Shown here in pieces: positions 1 through 8,406 of a stretch of 64,000 bases of DNA (the first letter of the stretch is position 1; the number at the start of each line of letters is the position of its first letter). The notes beneath the pieces are model-generated. The model was not told the DNA's origin. It did not search any database and saw nothing but the letters and a program-made list of their open reading frames with translations. The translations under genes were made by a program, and so were the position numbers. Source of the DNA: Staphylococcus pettenkoferi (GTDB taxonomy: Bacteria > Bacillota > Bacilli > Staphylococcales > Staphylococcaceae); the NCBI RefSeq assembly GCF_002902685.1, contig NZ_PPRN01000043.1, positions 19,002 through 83,001 on the forward strand. The letters are read 5' to 3'.

Positions 1-2
1 AG

Positions 3-290
3 GGCGAACTCAAATTGCATAAAACATTATTAAAAAACGTAGCAGTGATAAATCATGAAAATGATATCAATCTTACAGATATGCAACCATTGTGTAACTT
101 TAAGGCATCTTCTGATAATGGAGATATCCATCTGAATTATCAACATAAACCGAAAGATACATCACTAAAGCTTAATCCTATATTTGGTAAAGAACATATT
201 GATAATCAGTATTTTAAAGATTATAGGGTAGGGAACGGTAATAATAAAATCGAGCTTTATACGTATTATGGAGATATTTATATTAAATAA
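3..290 (+). CDS. DUF4097-type beta-strand repeat protein, C-terminal part
   Basis: The reading frame is open from the left edge, so only about the last 95 residues are present and the true start lies outside the window. A TTG at 15 is in frame but has no ribosome binding site. The visible part has the short repeated beta-strand style of DUF4097 putative adhesin domains, with strands ending in motifs like SDNGDI and YYGDIYI. Proteins of this kind are usually cell-surface or membrane-associated, but the N-terminus that would show this is missing. A terminator follows at once. Family assignment is by pattern only; function unknown. Confidence 0.55.
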   Translation, partial: GELKLHKTLLKNVAVINHENDINLTDMQPLCNFKASSDNGDIHLNYQHKPKDTSLKLNPIFGKEHIDNQYFKDYRVGNGNNKIELYTYYGDIYIK

Positions 291-298
291 GATGAAGG

Positions 299-347
299 TC
301 CGAGTAAGGAGAATAACAAAATCTTTTCTCCTTAACTCGGTCTTTCT
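299..347. terminator. Bidirectional rho-independent terminator
   Basis: Arms CCGAGTAAGGAGAA and TTCTCCTTAACTCGG pair over 14 bases with one bulge and are followed by a T-rich run on the + strand. It sits between two convergent genes and probably serves both. Confidence 0.8.
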
Positions 348-350
348 TTA

Positions 351-1391
351 TTAGTGTGTCGCAAAAGTAAGATCTGTATCAATTGCTCCTTTGAGAGGAG
401 ATAGGTTAATCTCGTTTCCGTTTAACCAATCATTAAAGTTAAAGACACGTGGGGTATCATTTTCACCTAAAGTAATCCAAGCTTCTAAAGATTGAGGCTT
501 ATAGAGAACGGTATGGATGGTGCCAGACCAACTTTTAAATAACTTACTATAAATGCCATATTGCGGATCATTAAATAACTGAAAGGCATCATCTGGCTTC
601 AAACCATGAGAAGTATGTTTCAGCACTTGATGTAAGCGTGCTTTCGATTCTTTAGTATAATTACGATTCTCATGAGTCAGTAGTTTAAAATGATTGGTAC
701 ACGTTCTGTCATAACGTACTTCAATTGAACGTGGCGAAACTTCGATGATGGCATGGTTAAGGTGTTTATCCATAACGATATAGCTAAATGAACTACGATG
801 CGGTATTTCTTTAAGAAATTGAATGGCTTCAGGTACATCTTTACAATACTGAAGAATAAGTCGACCAATCATATAACAAACGAAGCCGTTCTTAGGTTTC
901 TTTCGATGCATAAAGTTGTAACCCATGACTAAACCTGCCTCGTTCATTCCATCCATGCGTCCTGTAATTCTTGACGTAGGGCCGATTTGAGCAAGACCGC
1001 TATCGTTTGGTTTAAAGAGTAAATATCGGCCGTCATATGTAGCTGGATGATAATCATAGTTTCTCAATAAATAATCATCACCGATGTAAACGGTACAGCC
1101 ACTATCTTTCAAAACGGTAAAGCGATAATGTGCGAAATTGAGAAGCATCTGTCGTGTAGGCAAATTAAGTACATCTTGCATTCCTCTGAGTTCTTCCCAA
1201 ATCTGAGGCGCATAGGTTTGGAAGATTTGATATGTTTCATTGATATCGATATCAAATCTCGGTGTTCGTTTACGCCATTCTTTTTCACGATTTTTCAAAA
1301 TTTCAGTTGTTTGTAACCACTTAGCTGTTTCCACGCCTAAGTCATAATGAGACCCTTTGAACGTCATAATTTCAGATGAGACCTGTTGCAC
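351..1391 (-). CDS. C45-family acyltransferase/peptidase (penicillin acyltransferase-like)
   Basis: A 346-residue Ntn-hydrolase-like protein. The segment around residue 96, DSGCTVYIGDDYLLRNYDYH, matches the C45/AAT family signature in which autoproteolysis before the conserved Cys (here Cys99, in Gly-Cys) exposes the nucleophile. The later segments GRMDGMNEAGLVMGYNF and FSYIVMD also fit the family. Such enzymes move or hydrolyse acyl groups on amides; the substrate here is unknown. No signal peptide is visible, so it is probably cytoplasmic. The start is GTG, with AAAGAGG eight bases upstream. It stands alone: a terminator lies downstream and about 420 bases without a clear gene lie upstream. 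Confidence 0.7.
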   Translation of the reverse strand: MQQVSSEIMTFKGSHYDLGVETAKWLQTTEILKNREKEWRKRTPRFDIDINETYQIFQTYAPQIWEELRGMQDVLNLPTRQMLLNFAHYRFTVLKDSGCTVYIGDDYLLRNYDYHPATYDGRYLLFKPNDSGLAQIGPTSRITGRMDGMNEAGLVMGYNFMHRKKPKNGFVCYMIGRLILQYCKDVPEAIQFLKEIPHRSSFSYIVMDKHLNHAIIEVSPRSIEVRYDRTCTNHFKLLTHENRNYTKESKARLHQVLKHTSHGLKPDDAFQLFNDPQYGIYSKLFKSWSGTIHTVLYKPQSLEAWITLGENDTPRVFNFNDWLNGNEINLSPLKGAIDTDLTFATH

Positions 1392-1811
1392 CGATAAAAC
1401 CTCTTTCTTACAAAATTGTAATTATAGTGTAATTTGATATTAATGGTAAATTCTACACTGAGCATTTAAAATATAATCAAACTCAACAAAAATGTGGGAG
1501 TGATGATGATTTACCGTACTATAGTCAATGTCCTCAAGAACTGGTGGGCAAGATAAGAATCTGTTACTTTAGCTTACGATGTTAGACCCCACATATTCAC
1601 CGAAGACGTATAAATGATTTGCGGATTTCAATTCAACTTTGATAGTATCACAAGGTGTTTGAAGTGTCAGTCAATCTAACTTCTATTGAGTAATAGAGAA
1701 ATATAATATCTTTTTGCATAATTGAGATGAGAAAGGGTATATATTTATTGATACTTCGAAATGTGCTATCATAGTGATAGTGACGCAATATAAATACGAG
1801 GTGAACAAGAC
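1392..1811. other. Intergenic region with a possible stem-closed element
   Basis: 420 bases without a convincing gene. ATGTGGG at 1492-1498 can pair with CCCACAT at 1588-1594, enclosing about 90 bases. I see no strong inner helices, no promoter I can defend and no decayed gene. The end of the region carries the ribosome binding site of the small gene at 1812. Confidence 0.4.
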
Positions 1812-1982
1812 ATGTGGAATTTTATCAAAGGTTTATTTAAATTTACATTCGGCACAATTTTAACACTTTCTTTACTTGCAGGTGTTGGTGCTGTAGTTTT
1901 CGCTTTTGTATTCAAAAAAGACTTTGAAGACATCGAAAACAAAACAAAACAAATCGTTTCTGATATTGAATCACATGATTAA
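1812..1982 (+). CDS. Small single-pass membrane protein
   Basis: A 56-residue gene starting ATG, with GAGGTGA placed 5 bases upstream. The N-terminus is basic and aromatic (MWNFIKGLFKF), followed by one hydrophobic helix at about residues 12-34 and a charged tail (KKDFEDIENKTKQ). This predicts a membrane protein anchored by one segment with a short cytoplasmic or exported tail. The stop codon lies inside a 20-base palindrome, and a strong terminator follows, so it is expressed as a single unit. I do not recognise a functional family; good ribosome binding site, terminator and composition make it a real gene. Confidence 0.75.
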   Translation: MWNFIKGLFKFTFGTILTLSLLAGVGAVVFAFVFKKDFEDIENKTKQIVSDIESHD

Positions 1983-1995
1983 TCATGTGAATATC

Positions 1996-2028
1996 AACGG
2001 TTATAGCATTTGCTATAACCGTTTTTTC
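1996..2028. terminator. Rho-independent terminator (both strands usable)
   Basis: A perfect 13-bp stem, AACGGTTATAGCA with TGCTATAACCGTT around a two-base loop, runs into TTTTTT on the + strand. It ends the small membrane protein gene and lies just past the 3' end of the convergent yolD-like gene. Confidence 0.9.
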
Positions 2029-2032
2029 TATA

Positions 2033-2440
2033 CTAAGCGAGAAAATGAATAGCAGTTATATCTAATAAGGAGAAAGTGAGTGGTTTATCGGAATGATAAT
2101 CGCGACCTTTCAAACTCATATTCAACATATCAATATGTGTAATATGCAGTTCGACGTTATGTAGAGCACCGGCTTGATAGTATTCCATTTGCACAGGTTG
2201 CTCATCATGCAAGGCTTGATGCATCTTGCAATTCAATTCATTCAACTGATCCTCTGATAATGTTGGACGCTGAATCTTATCTTGATCAAGTATGTATTCA
2301 TGAATACGTTCGAACTGTTCGGGTAAAGTAGCGAACGGTGCCCATTTGACCATACCTCGACCTTGCGGAATCTGAGAATCCAAGTATTCTCTAGGGATCT
2401 TGCGATAATCCGTCTCGTCTTTGTACTTATCAGGAATCAT
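2033..2440 (-). CDS. YolD-like protein
   Basis: A 135-residue soluble protein with the YolD signature RGMVKWAPFATLPEQFERI at about residues 28-46, followed by the usual family C-terminus. In Bacillus, YolD-type genes often sit next to Y-family DNA polymerases of the UvrX/YqjW type, and the proteins have been likened to UmuD. Here no polymerase gene is adjacent. The start is the ATG at 2440, because GGAGG lies 5 bases before it; the in-frame GTG at 2452 overlaps that site. The promoter contains a LexA-type operator, so DNA-damage control is likely. It is a stand-alone gene. Confidence 0.75.
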   Translation of the reverse strand: MIPDKYKDETDYRKIPREYLDSQIPQGRGMVKWAPFATLPEQFERIHEYILDQDKIQRPTLSEDQLNELNCKMHQALHDEQPVQMEYYQAGALHNVELHITHIDMLNMSLKGRDYHSDKPLTFSLLDITAIHFLA

Positions 2441-2464
2441 TGTAACCTCCACCTTTCACTCAAT

Positions 2465-2494
2465 ATTATAGAACAAGTGTTCGCATATAGCAAG
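2465..2494 (-). promoter_or_regulatory. SOS-type promoter with LexA box for yolD-like gene
   Basis: On the minus strand: TTGCTA, a 17-base spacer, then TATAAT. The spacer contains CGAACACTTGTTC, which has the GAAC-N4-GTTC core of Gram-positive LexA operators, ending directly at the -10. Placement between -35 and -10 fits repression. The start codon is 25 bases downstream of the -10. Confidence 0.75.
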
Positions 2495-2655
2495 TCTTTT
2501 CCTCTCAATTTCAGATAATTAATTTTACTCACAAAGAGCGAATTACCACTCTTGATAAACATCCCAGGCGTATTCACTTCACTAAAAACATTTCAGTGTT
2601 AATTCAAACGGGTATTTATTAGAATGAAGTTAACAATACATTGGAGGGTTCAATA

Positions 2656-3693
2656 ATGACGCAAGGCTTTGTAGGTACGTATACGAAAGCGTCAGGCAAA
2701 GGTATTTATCGCTTTGATCTCGACGAATCACAAGGGACAATTTCAAATGTGGAAACTGGATATGAATTAGAAGGTTCAACATATATTAATCAACACCAAG
2801 ATTTCTTGTATGCTGTGACGAAAGAAGAAGACGGCGAAGATTGTGGCATCACTAGCTTTAAGATTAAAGAAGACGGCACGCTCGGTTATATCAATGACTG
2901 TCTCGTTTCTCGAGGCAATGGTTGCTATGTAGAGGCGGCTTCAAATGGCGAGTACGTGTTTGAAGCATGTTATGGCGCAGGACTGGCTCGTCTCTATAAG
3001 ATTAACTCTCAGTTTGGGCATATTGAAGGGCTCATGCATGAGTTAAAGCATGACTATGAAACAGGTCCTAAAGAACGTCAAGATGCGCCACACGTGCACA
3101 TGATGAAAGAAACACCAGATCATCAGTATATGGTAGCGCTTGACTTGGGCACAGATAAGCTTGTGACATATCAGTTTGGTATGGATGGCTTGAAAGAATA
3201 TGCTGTTTACGACTTTGAGCCAGGAGATGGACCACGTCATATCGCTTTCCATGAGGATGGTAAGCATGCATATGTCGTCCACGAATTGTCCAATTATGTG
3301 AGTGTGATGACGTATGAAGACGGTGAGTTCAAAGAGGTGGAACGCCATTTAACGATTCCTGAATCATTTGATGGAGATACGAAACTCGCAGCTGTACGTC
3401 TTTCTCACGACCAGAAGTTTGTCTATATCAGTAACCGCGGTCACGACAGCATCGCTATTTTCAAAGTAACTGAAGCTGCTGAAGGATTAGAGTTAGTGGA
3501 TATTTTTAAAAGTGGTGGTAGTTTCCCACGCGATTTCAATATTAGTCCTTCTGATGATTATCTCGTTTGTGCACATCAAGAAGACGATTCTGTCCTTACG
3601 GTGTTTAAAAGAGATAAAGAAACAGGGGAATTGACGATGACTGATAATCAAGCTCATGCGCCAGAAGGTGTATGCGTACAATTCGTTCAATAA
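2656..3693 (+). CDS. pgl: Lactonase family protein (6-phosphogluconolactonase-like)
   Basis: A 345-residue protein of the seven-bladed beta-propeller lactonase family (YbhE/Pgl type). Typical features are FVGTYTK near the N-terminus, DAPHVHMM and GPRHIAFH in the middle, and the repeated propeller strands [10 protein letters not shown] and [13 protein letters not shown]. The family opens 6-phosphogluconolactone in the oxidative pentose phosphate pathway; substrate here is inferred. The start is the ATG at 2656, with GGAGGG 6 bases upstream; an earlier in-frame TTG at 2641 overlaps that site. Single gene with its own terminator. Confidence 0.8.
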   Translation: MTQGFVGTYTKASGKGIYRFDLDESQGTISNVETGYELEGSTYINQHQDFLYAVTKEEDGEDCGITSFKIKEDGTLGYINDCLVSRGNGCYVEAASNGEYVFEACYGAGLARLYKINSQFGHIEGLMHELKHDYETGPKERQDAPHVHMMKETPDHQYMVALDLGTDKLVTYQFGMDGLKEYAVYDFEPGDGPRHIAFHEDGKHAYVVHELSNYVSVMTYEDGEFKEVERHLTIPESFDGDTKLAAVRLSHDQKFVYISNRGHDSIAIFKVTEAAEGLELVDIFKSGGSFPRDFNISPSDDYLVCAHQEDDSVLTVFKRDKETGELTMTDNQAHAPEGVCVQFVQ

Positions 3694-3700
3694 TAAAATA

Positions 3701-3739
3701 AGAGTCTGGGACGTTGAATATGCGTCCCGGACTCTTTTT
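3701..3739 (+). terminator. Rho-independent terminator after the lactonase gene
   Basis: Stem AGAGTCTGGGACG with CGTCCCGGACTCT (one G-U pair), followed by a run of five T. Confidence 0.85.
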
Positions 3740-3751
3740 AAACATACCAAA

Positions 3752-3837
3752 GGTCGCGACGCACTCGCAACGAACGCTCGACCCGCTCTATACAACTAAA
3801 GTGAAGAGGGGAGCGTTAAAGTTGAGTGCACGCGACC
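3752..3837. repeat. 86-nt GC-rich long inverted repeat
   Basis: The arms GGTCGCG...GCACTC..AAC..AACGCTC..CCC and their complements pair over about 26 bp with small bulges, closing around a loop of roughly 26 bases. It lies between the lactonase terminator and the 3' end of the convergent aldH gene. It may act as the aldH terminator on the minus strand, but the T tract there is poor (TTTGG), and it is much longer and richer in G+C than other terminators in the window. Confidence 0.6.
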
Positions 3838-3842
3838 TCATT

Positions 3843-5222
3843 TTATTTATTGAAAAATTGTTTAATATATTTAAATTTGCCTTTATAAGGCGGGAACATC
3901 AGTCCAGATTCCAATCGAGTGGATTTAAAGACATAAGATTTATCATGACTAAAAGTATCGAAACTATAACGACCATGATAGTGACCCATACCTGATTGAC
4001 CCACGCCACCAAACGGTAAGTTAGGATTAGCCAATTGCATTACCGTATCATTGATCGCACCTGAACCAAAGGAAAGCTCGTTCAATACGCGATCAGTTAC
4101 ATTCTCATCTTCACTAAATAAATATAAGCTAAGCGGTTTAGGTCTAAATTTGATAATATCAAAAGCTTCATCTAGCTCGCCATACGTCAATATAGGGAGA
4201 AGCGGTCCAAAGATTTCCTCCTGCATAATCGCTGAATCAGTCGTCACTGTATCTAACAACGTCGGCGCAATAAATCGTTCTTCGCGTCGAGTCTCTCCAC
4301 CCATAATAATTTCAGGTTCGTGAATATTGAGTAAATCATTTAAGCGATTGAAATGCTTATCATTCACGATACGACCGAAATCAGGGCTTTGAATTGGATC
4401 TTGACCATAGAATTCAGTAATTGTCTTTTTCAGCGCTTCGATAAGGTCATTTTTAACTTTCTCCTGAACGAGAATATAATCTGGTGCCACACACGTTTGA
4501 CCGGCATTCATCATCTTACCAAATATAATACGCTCACTCGCGACCTTAATATTAGCGGTCTCATCGACGATCACTGGCGACTTGCCACCAAGTTCAAGTG
4601 TCACTGGCGTAAGGTGTTTACTTGCTGCCTCATAGACGATACGTCCAACTTTTTCGCTACCAGTAAAGAAGATGTAGTCAAAGTGTTGTGCTAGCAATGC
4701 TTGGTTGGTTTCAACACTACCTTCGATCACGGTAACGTAATGCTCATCGAATGCCTCAGTAATAATTTCTCGAAGCACCTGACTTACGTGTGGAGTGAAC
4801 TCTGAAGGTTTCACCACTGCAGTGTTACCTGCTGCTATAGCTCCAATCAATGGCTCCATCACGAGTTGGAAAGGGTAGTTAAATGGTCCAATAATTAGAA
4901 CACTGCCATAAGGTTCTTTCATAATGTAACTTTTAGAGGGGAACATGTAGAGCGGCGTATCTACTTGTTTCGTTTTCGACCAGTTTTTCAATTCTTTACG
5001 TGCATGTTTGATGCTTTTTAAGGTATAGCCAATTTCAGTCATATACGCTTCGATATTGCTTTTACCTAAATCTTCTTTCAGAGCTGAGAGCAGCTGATCT
5101 TCATAATGTTTAATGCTCTTACTGAGTGCCTTGAGATGTTTTTTACGGAATTTAATGTCTTTAGTGACATGAGTATTAAAGTATTGTTGATTTGCGCGAA
5201 CGCGTGCTTCAATCGTACTCAC
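3843..5222 (-). CDS. aldH: Aldehyde dehydrogenase
   Basis: A 459-residue NAD(P)-dependent class 3-type aldehyde dehydrogenase, the length of the S. aureus ortholog. Visible motifs are IIGPFNYPF (catalytic Asn114), FTGSEKVG (cofactor loop), LELGGKSP (general base Glu210) and NAGQTCVAPDY (nucleophile Cys244). It oxidises aldehydes to acids in the cytoplasm; the natural substrate cannot be read from sequence. The C-terminus is hydrophobic/basic, as in related membrane-associated long-chain enzymes, but this is weak evidence. The start is GTG at 5222, with AGGAGGC 6 bases upstream; longer in-frame reading to 5345 lacks a ribosome binding site. Confidence 0.88.
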   Translation of the reverse strand: MSTIEARVRANQQYFNTHVTKDIKFRKKHLKALSKSIKHYEDQLLSALKEDLGKSNIEAYMTEIGYTLKSIKHARKELKNWSKTKQVDTPLYMFPSKSYIMKEPYGSVLIIGPFNYPFQLVMEPLIGAIAAGNTAVVKPSEFTPHVSQVLREIITEAFDEHYVTVIEGSVETNQALLAQHFDYIFFTGSEKVGRIVYEAASKHLTPVTLELGGKSPVIVDETANIKVASERIIFGKMMNAGQTCVAPDYILVQEKVKNDLIEALKKTITEFYGQDPIQSPDFGRIVNDKHFNRLNDLLNIHEPEIIMGGETRREERFIAPTLLDTVTTDSAIMQEEIFGPLLPILTYGELDEAFDIIKFRPKPLSLYLFSEDENVTDRVLNELSFGSGAINDTVMQLANPNLPFGGVGQSGMGHYHGRYSFDTFSHDKSYVFKSTRLESGLMFPPYKGKFKYIKQFFNK

Positions 5223-5396
5223 AGTGAAGCCTCCTATATAAATTCTATATCTATGATGTGGGCAGGGGATCTCGCTACTTAGAAATCGCCTTGGGTAAAA
5301 TGATCCATCGTCAGGCTCAGAATGATTCAAATAGCACTGCACCACACAGAAAATTATGTATTCTCCTCATATAAAGAAAAATTGTAAGAATAAGAA

Positions 5397-5435
5397 GAAA
5401 GTAGAATTTCAACTGAAATCCTACTTTCCATTACA
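5397..5435 (-). terminator. Terminator after ppaC
   Basis: Read on the minus strand, GAAAGTAGGATTTC pairs with GAAATTCTACTTTC and is followed by a TTCTTATTCTT tract. A second stem, AACTGAGAA with TTCTCAGTT, lies just upstream at about 5433-5456. Confidence 0.65.
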
Positions 5436-5506
5436 ACTGAGAAGTCACTTTCTCAGTTCTTTATATACCCTCATTTATTAGTTTCAAGCGCGTGTGCTAG
5501 TATCGC

Positions 5507-6433
5507 TTAGCTTAACGCGTCAGTAATTGGGGGTACGACTTGTTTCTTACGAGATACAACACCTGGTAAGAATGCAGTACTATTTTCTAATTGAACGTTA
5601 AATGCTTCGCCAACTTTGTCTTTATCTGCACCAGTCACTAATACTTTAGAGTCACTGTTAATGATGTCAGTTACGAGTAAGACGAAGACATCGTATTGTT
5701 GTTCTGCACTTACTTTGTTCATTTCATTCTCTAATTCTTCAGCACGGTCGAATACTTCATCGATATCTACTGTATTCACTTGTGCGATGCGTGTTACGTG
5801 ATCACCCATGTTGAATGATTTCGCATCTAAATCGATAAGTTCTGCAGCTGATTTGTCCGCTGTAGAAGCACCTGCTTTTAACATTTCAAGACCATATTCT
5901 TCTAAGTCGACGTTAGCGATTGATTTCAAATCTTCAGCAGCATTGCGATCTTCGTCTGTGCAAGTTGGAGATTTGAATAATAAGCTGTCTGAAATAATAC
6001 CAGAAATCATGAGACCTGCGATTTCAGGTTTGATTTCAAAGCCGCGTTCTTTGAACATTTTATAAAGAATCGTTGCAGTACAGCCTACAGGTTCAGCACG
6101 ATAGTAAAGCGGTGCTGCTGTTTCGAAGTTAGCGATGCGGTGATGGTCAATCACGTGTTTGATATTTGCATCAGCGATGGAGTCTGCACTTTGTTGAAAT
6201 TCGTTATGGTCAACTAAGATAACATCTTGATCTTCAAGGTTATCAGTGAGTAACTCAGGTGCAGACACTTTGAAGTGATCTAAGGCAAATTGAGTTTCTG
6301 GACTGATGTCGCCTAAACGGTAAGCTGTCGCATCAGTGTTTCCTGTTTGCTTTTCGAAATCTGCCATGATTAATGCAGATGAAATTGCATCTGTATCAGG
6401 GTTTTTATGTCCGAAAATATATGTTTTAGCCAT
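5507..6433 (-). CDS. ppaC: Manganese-dependent inorganic pyrophosphatase
   Basis: A 308-residue family II pyrophosphatase of the DHH superfamily. It hydrolyses pyrophosphate to phosphate in the cytoplasm and so drives biosynthetic reactions. The metal-site motifs are FGHKNPDTDAISSA at the N-terminus, LVDHNE, and VIDHHRI at about residue 95. The C-terminal DHHA2 domain ends with the SRKKQ substrate-binding motif. The start is the ATG at 6433, with GAGGAG upstream; 11 further in-frame codons lack a ribosome binding site and are absent from known family members. It lies just downstream of pncA on the same strand, with its own terminator. Confidence 0.93.
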   Translation of the reverse strand: MAKTYIFGHKNPDTDAISSALIMADFEKQTGNTDATAYRLGDISPETQFALDHFKVSAPELLTDNLEDQDVILVDHNEFQQSADSIADANIKHVIDHHRIANFETAAPLYYRAEPVGCTATILYKMFKERGFEIKPEIAGLMISGIISDSLLFKSPTCTDEDRNAAEDLKSIANVDLEEYGLEMLKAGASTADKSAAELIDLDAKSFNMGDHVTRIAQVNTVDIDEVFDRAEELENEMNKVSAEQQYDVFVLLVTDIINSDSKVLVTGADKDKVGEAFNVQLENSTAFLPGVVSRKKQVVPPITDALS

Positions 6434-6493
6434 TTGTTGATTCTCCTCTTCATACTTGTTTCTCATTTGTTAATATTTTAGCACGATTAGGAC

Positions 6494-7048
6494 TTATTGT
6501 TCTACCACAGCACCTAAAGAATTTGCGAAATGACCTAAAGCCCACTTGTGACCATTGTCATCGAATGAAGCTACCCCTTTAGCTGGAATCGTCAATTTGT
6601 AGTTTAAATTATAAGCTGACACAGCTGTGTGTAGAACACAAATATCCGTACAGACACCGACGATTTCAAGCTCCGTAATACCACGTTCGCGTAACATCAA
6701 ATCTAACGGTGTACCACTGAATGAGTCGTAGCGCGTTTTATCCAAATAGTGTACGTAATCGTTGTACTGAATGCGTTGGTAAATGTCGTTCACACGCCCA
6801 TAAAGCTCTCTGCCTAACGTCCCTTCAATGTTATGAGGCGGGAAGAGTTGACTTTCAGGATGGAACGGGGCATCTTCGTAATGTAAATCCATCATAAAGA
6901 AGATGGTGTCTTGACTATTGTTGTACTCTTCAATGCGACTGACGATAAAGGGTTCAATCGCTTGGCCAGCCTCTCCACACGTGAGCGCTCCATTCGGCGC
7001 CACAAAGTCATTTGAATAGTCTACTACGATTAAAGCACGTTTCGTCAT
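6494..7048 (-). CDS. pncA: Nicotinamidase
   Basis: A 184-residue isochorismatase-fold amidohydrolase. The catalytic triad is visible as Asp10 (VVDYSNDF), Lys104 (LDKTRYDSF) and Cys137 (GVCTDICVLHT), and metal ligands are likely in MDLHYE around Asp54/His56 and at His71/72. It converts nicotinamide to nicotinate, which PncB and NadE, encoded 2.6 kb away, feed into NAD. The start ATG is preceded by a GGGGGA-type site at 7055-7060. It may share a transcript with ppaC, which starts 61 bases downstream. Confidence 0.9.
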   Translation of the reverse strand: MTKRALIVVDYSNDFVAPNGALTCGEAGQAIEPFIVSRIEEYNNSQDTIFFMMDLHYEDAPFHPESQLFPPHNIEGTLGRELYGRVNDIYQRIQYNDYVHYLDKTRYDSFSGTPLDLMLRERGITELEIVGVCTDICVLHTAVSAYNLNYKLTIPAKGVASFDDNGHKWALGHFANSLGAVVEQ

Positions 7049-7234
7049 ATAACATCCCCCTTGAGTTTAAGTGTAAATCGAGTTGAGTTAAGCATAACGC
7101 ATTGGCTCAACAATTACGAGTGAAGTGAGCAGGTTTCATAAAGGCTTCAAATCTCCCGTGTTCACCGTGTTTGTGAGCTGTGTAAAAGGGTTATAAAGTA
7201 ATGCTAATGATTTTACAAAAGGGGAAACAGGTTC

Positions 7235-8323
7235 ATGATGATTAATGTTCGACAATTTGGAGTGAAAGGACACAATAAACTATTTGATACTATTGGCTTT
7301 CAACGTGCGCTAAACTACGCACGCAAGCATCCGGAAGTGACAATCTATGTACCGAAAGGGGTCTATCATATTGCGAAAGCACTCGTCATATACGAAGGTA
7401 CGACACTTCAAATGGATGAAGAAGCAGTATTACAGCGTCATAGTAAAGATGCGTTGATGAAGAATGGTAAAGGCTACAAAATCTATCATGGTTACGAAGG
7501 TAACGGGCATATTCACATTTCTGGCGGTACGTTCGATATGAATGGTGCACGTTATCCTTACAATAATACGGCGCTCTGTGTTGGGCATGCGCGTGATATT
7601 CAGCTCAAGCACGTAACGTTTAAAGATATTGTGGGCGGTCATGCCATTGATGCATGCGGTTTAGACGGCTTATACATCGGTCATTGCGACTTTAAAGGGT
7701 TTACGGACGATAACGGCGATCGCTGGTTCTCTGAAGCGGTGCAACTCGACATTCAAGTACCAGGTGCTTTTCCTAAATTCTCAACGTGGGATGGCACAAT
7801 TACGAAGAATGTCGTCATTGAACACTGCTATTTCGGCAATTCTGATACACTAGGTATGCGACCTTGGCATCGTGCTATCGGTTCTCACGCGAGTCGGTAT
7901 AACAAGTTCTACCAAAACATCCATATTCGTCATAATTACTTTGATCATTTGCAAGCCTATGCTGTAACGCTTTTAAAGAATAAGGATACGTACGTGCATC
8001 ACAATTACTTCGACCACTGTCGAGGTGGCATTCGCTATTTAGGTGAGAATAATAAAGGTAAAAATGCTGCGGATATGACCGGCCAAGTACGTGAAGCGCA
8101 GTCAGGTCAGAATTTGAATATCTTTGATAACGTGTTTATCGGTGCGATGAAAGATCCGGCGATATTGATTAAAAGTTATCAGAACGCGCAACATGATGGC
8201 GTACTCATCGCAGATAATCAATTTGAAGAAGCTGACAATCAACGCTTATATTTAAAAGGAGTTCAAAGACTACAACTCGATGTTCCAGAAGCATGTTCAG
8301 TAAAAACAGTTAACATCAACTAA
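7235..8323 (+). CDS. Right-handed beta-helix protein (pectate lyase superfamily)
   Basis: A 362-residue protein. Residues 3-28 (INVRQFGVKG...DTIGFQRALNYA) match the N-terminal signature of Pectate_lyase_3/glycoside hydrolase 55-28-like helices, and the rest shows beta-helix coils such as VVIEHCYFGNSD, IHIRHNYFDHL and TYVHHNYFDHC. The fold usually binds or cleaves polysaccharides. No signal peptide, anchor or cell-wall sorting motif is present, so it seems cytoplasmic, which is odd for such a protein. A GGGGA site lies 9 bases before the first of two tandem ATGs. It lies alone between the divergent pncA and the convergent nos. I do not know a characterised staphylococcal homolog. Confidence 0.65.
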   Translation: MMINVRQFGVKGHNKLFDTIGFQRALNYARKHPEVTIYVPKGVYHIAKALVIYEGTTLQMDEEAVLQRHSKDALMKNGKGYKIYHGYEGNGHIHISGGTFDMNGARYPYNNTALCVGHARDIQLKHVTFKDIVGGHAIDACGLDGLYIGHCDFKGFTDDNGDRWFSEAVQLDIQVPGAFPKFSTWDGTITKNVVIEHCYFGNSDTLGMRPWHRAIGSHASRYNKFYQNIHIRHNYFDHLQAYAVTLLKNKDTYVHHNYFDHCRGGIRYLGENNKGKNAADMTGQVREAQSGQNLNIFDNVFIGAMKDPAILIKSYQNAQHDGVLIADNQFEEADNQRLYLKGVQRLQLDVPEACSVKTVNIN

Positions 8324-8391
8324 AAAAGCTGTTACATATAAAGGTTTGCGCACTTGATAGAGGCAAATATCCAGTATAAGCAACAGCTCAC
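8322..8391 (-). terminator. Terminator after nos (minus strand)
   Basis: GCTGTT with further imperfect pairing of TATA segments closes a 60-base hairpin (8328-8387). On the minus strand the stem ends in AACAGC followed by six T, right where the convergent beta-helix gene stops. Confidence 0.65.
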
Positions 8392-8406
8392 ATCTCATTC
8401 AGGTTA

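Noticed and set aside
2441..2452. GTG start for the yolD-like gene
   Set aside because: It would place the GGAGG ribosome binding site inside the coding region; the ATG at 2440 is correctly spaced.
3714..3995. 93-codon + strand frame across the inverted repeat and the aldH end
   Set aside because: No ribosome binding site; it starts within a terminator and overlaps aldH.
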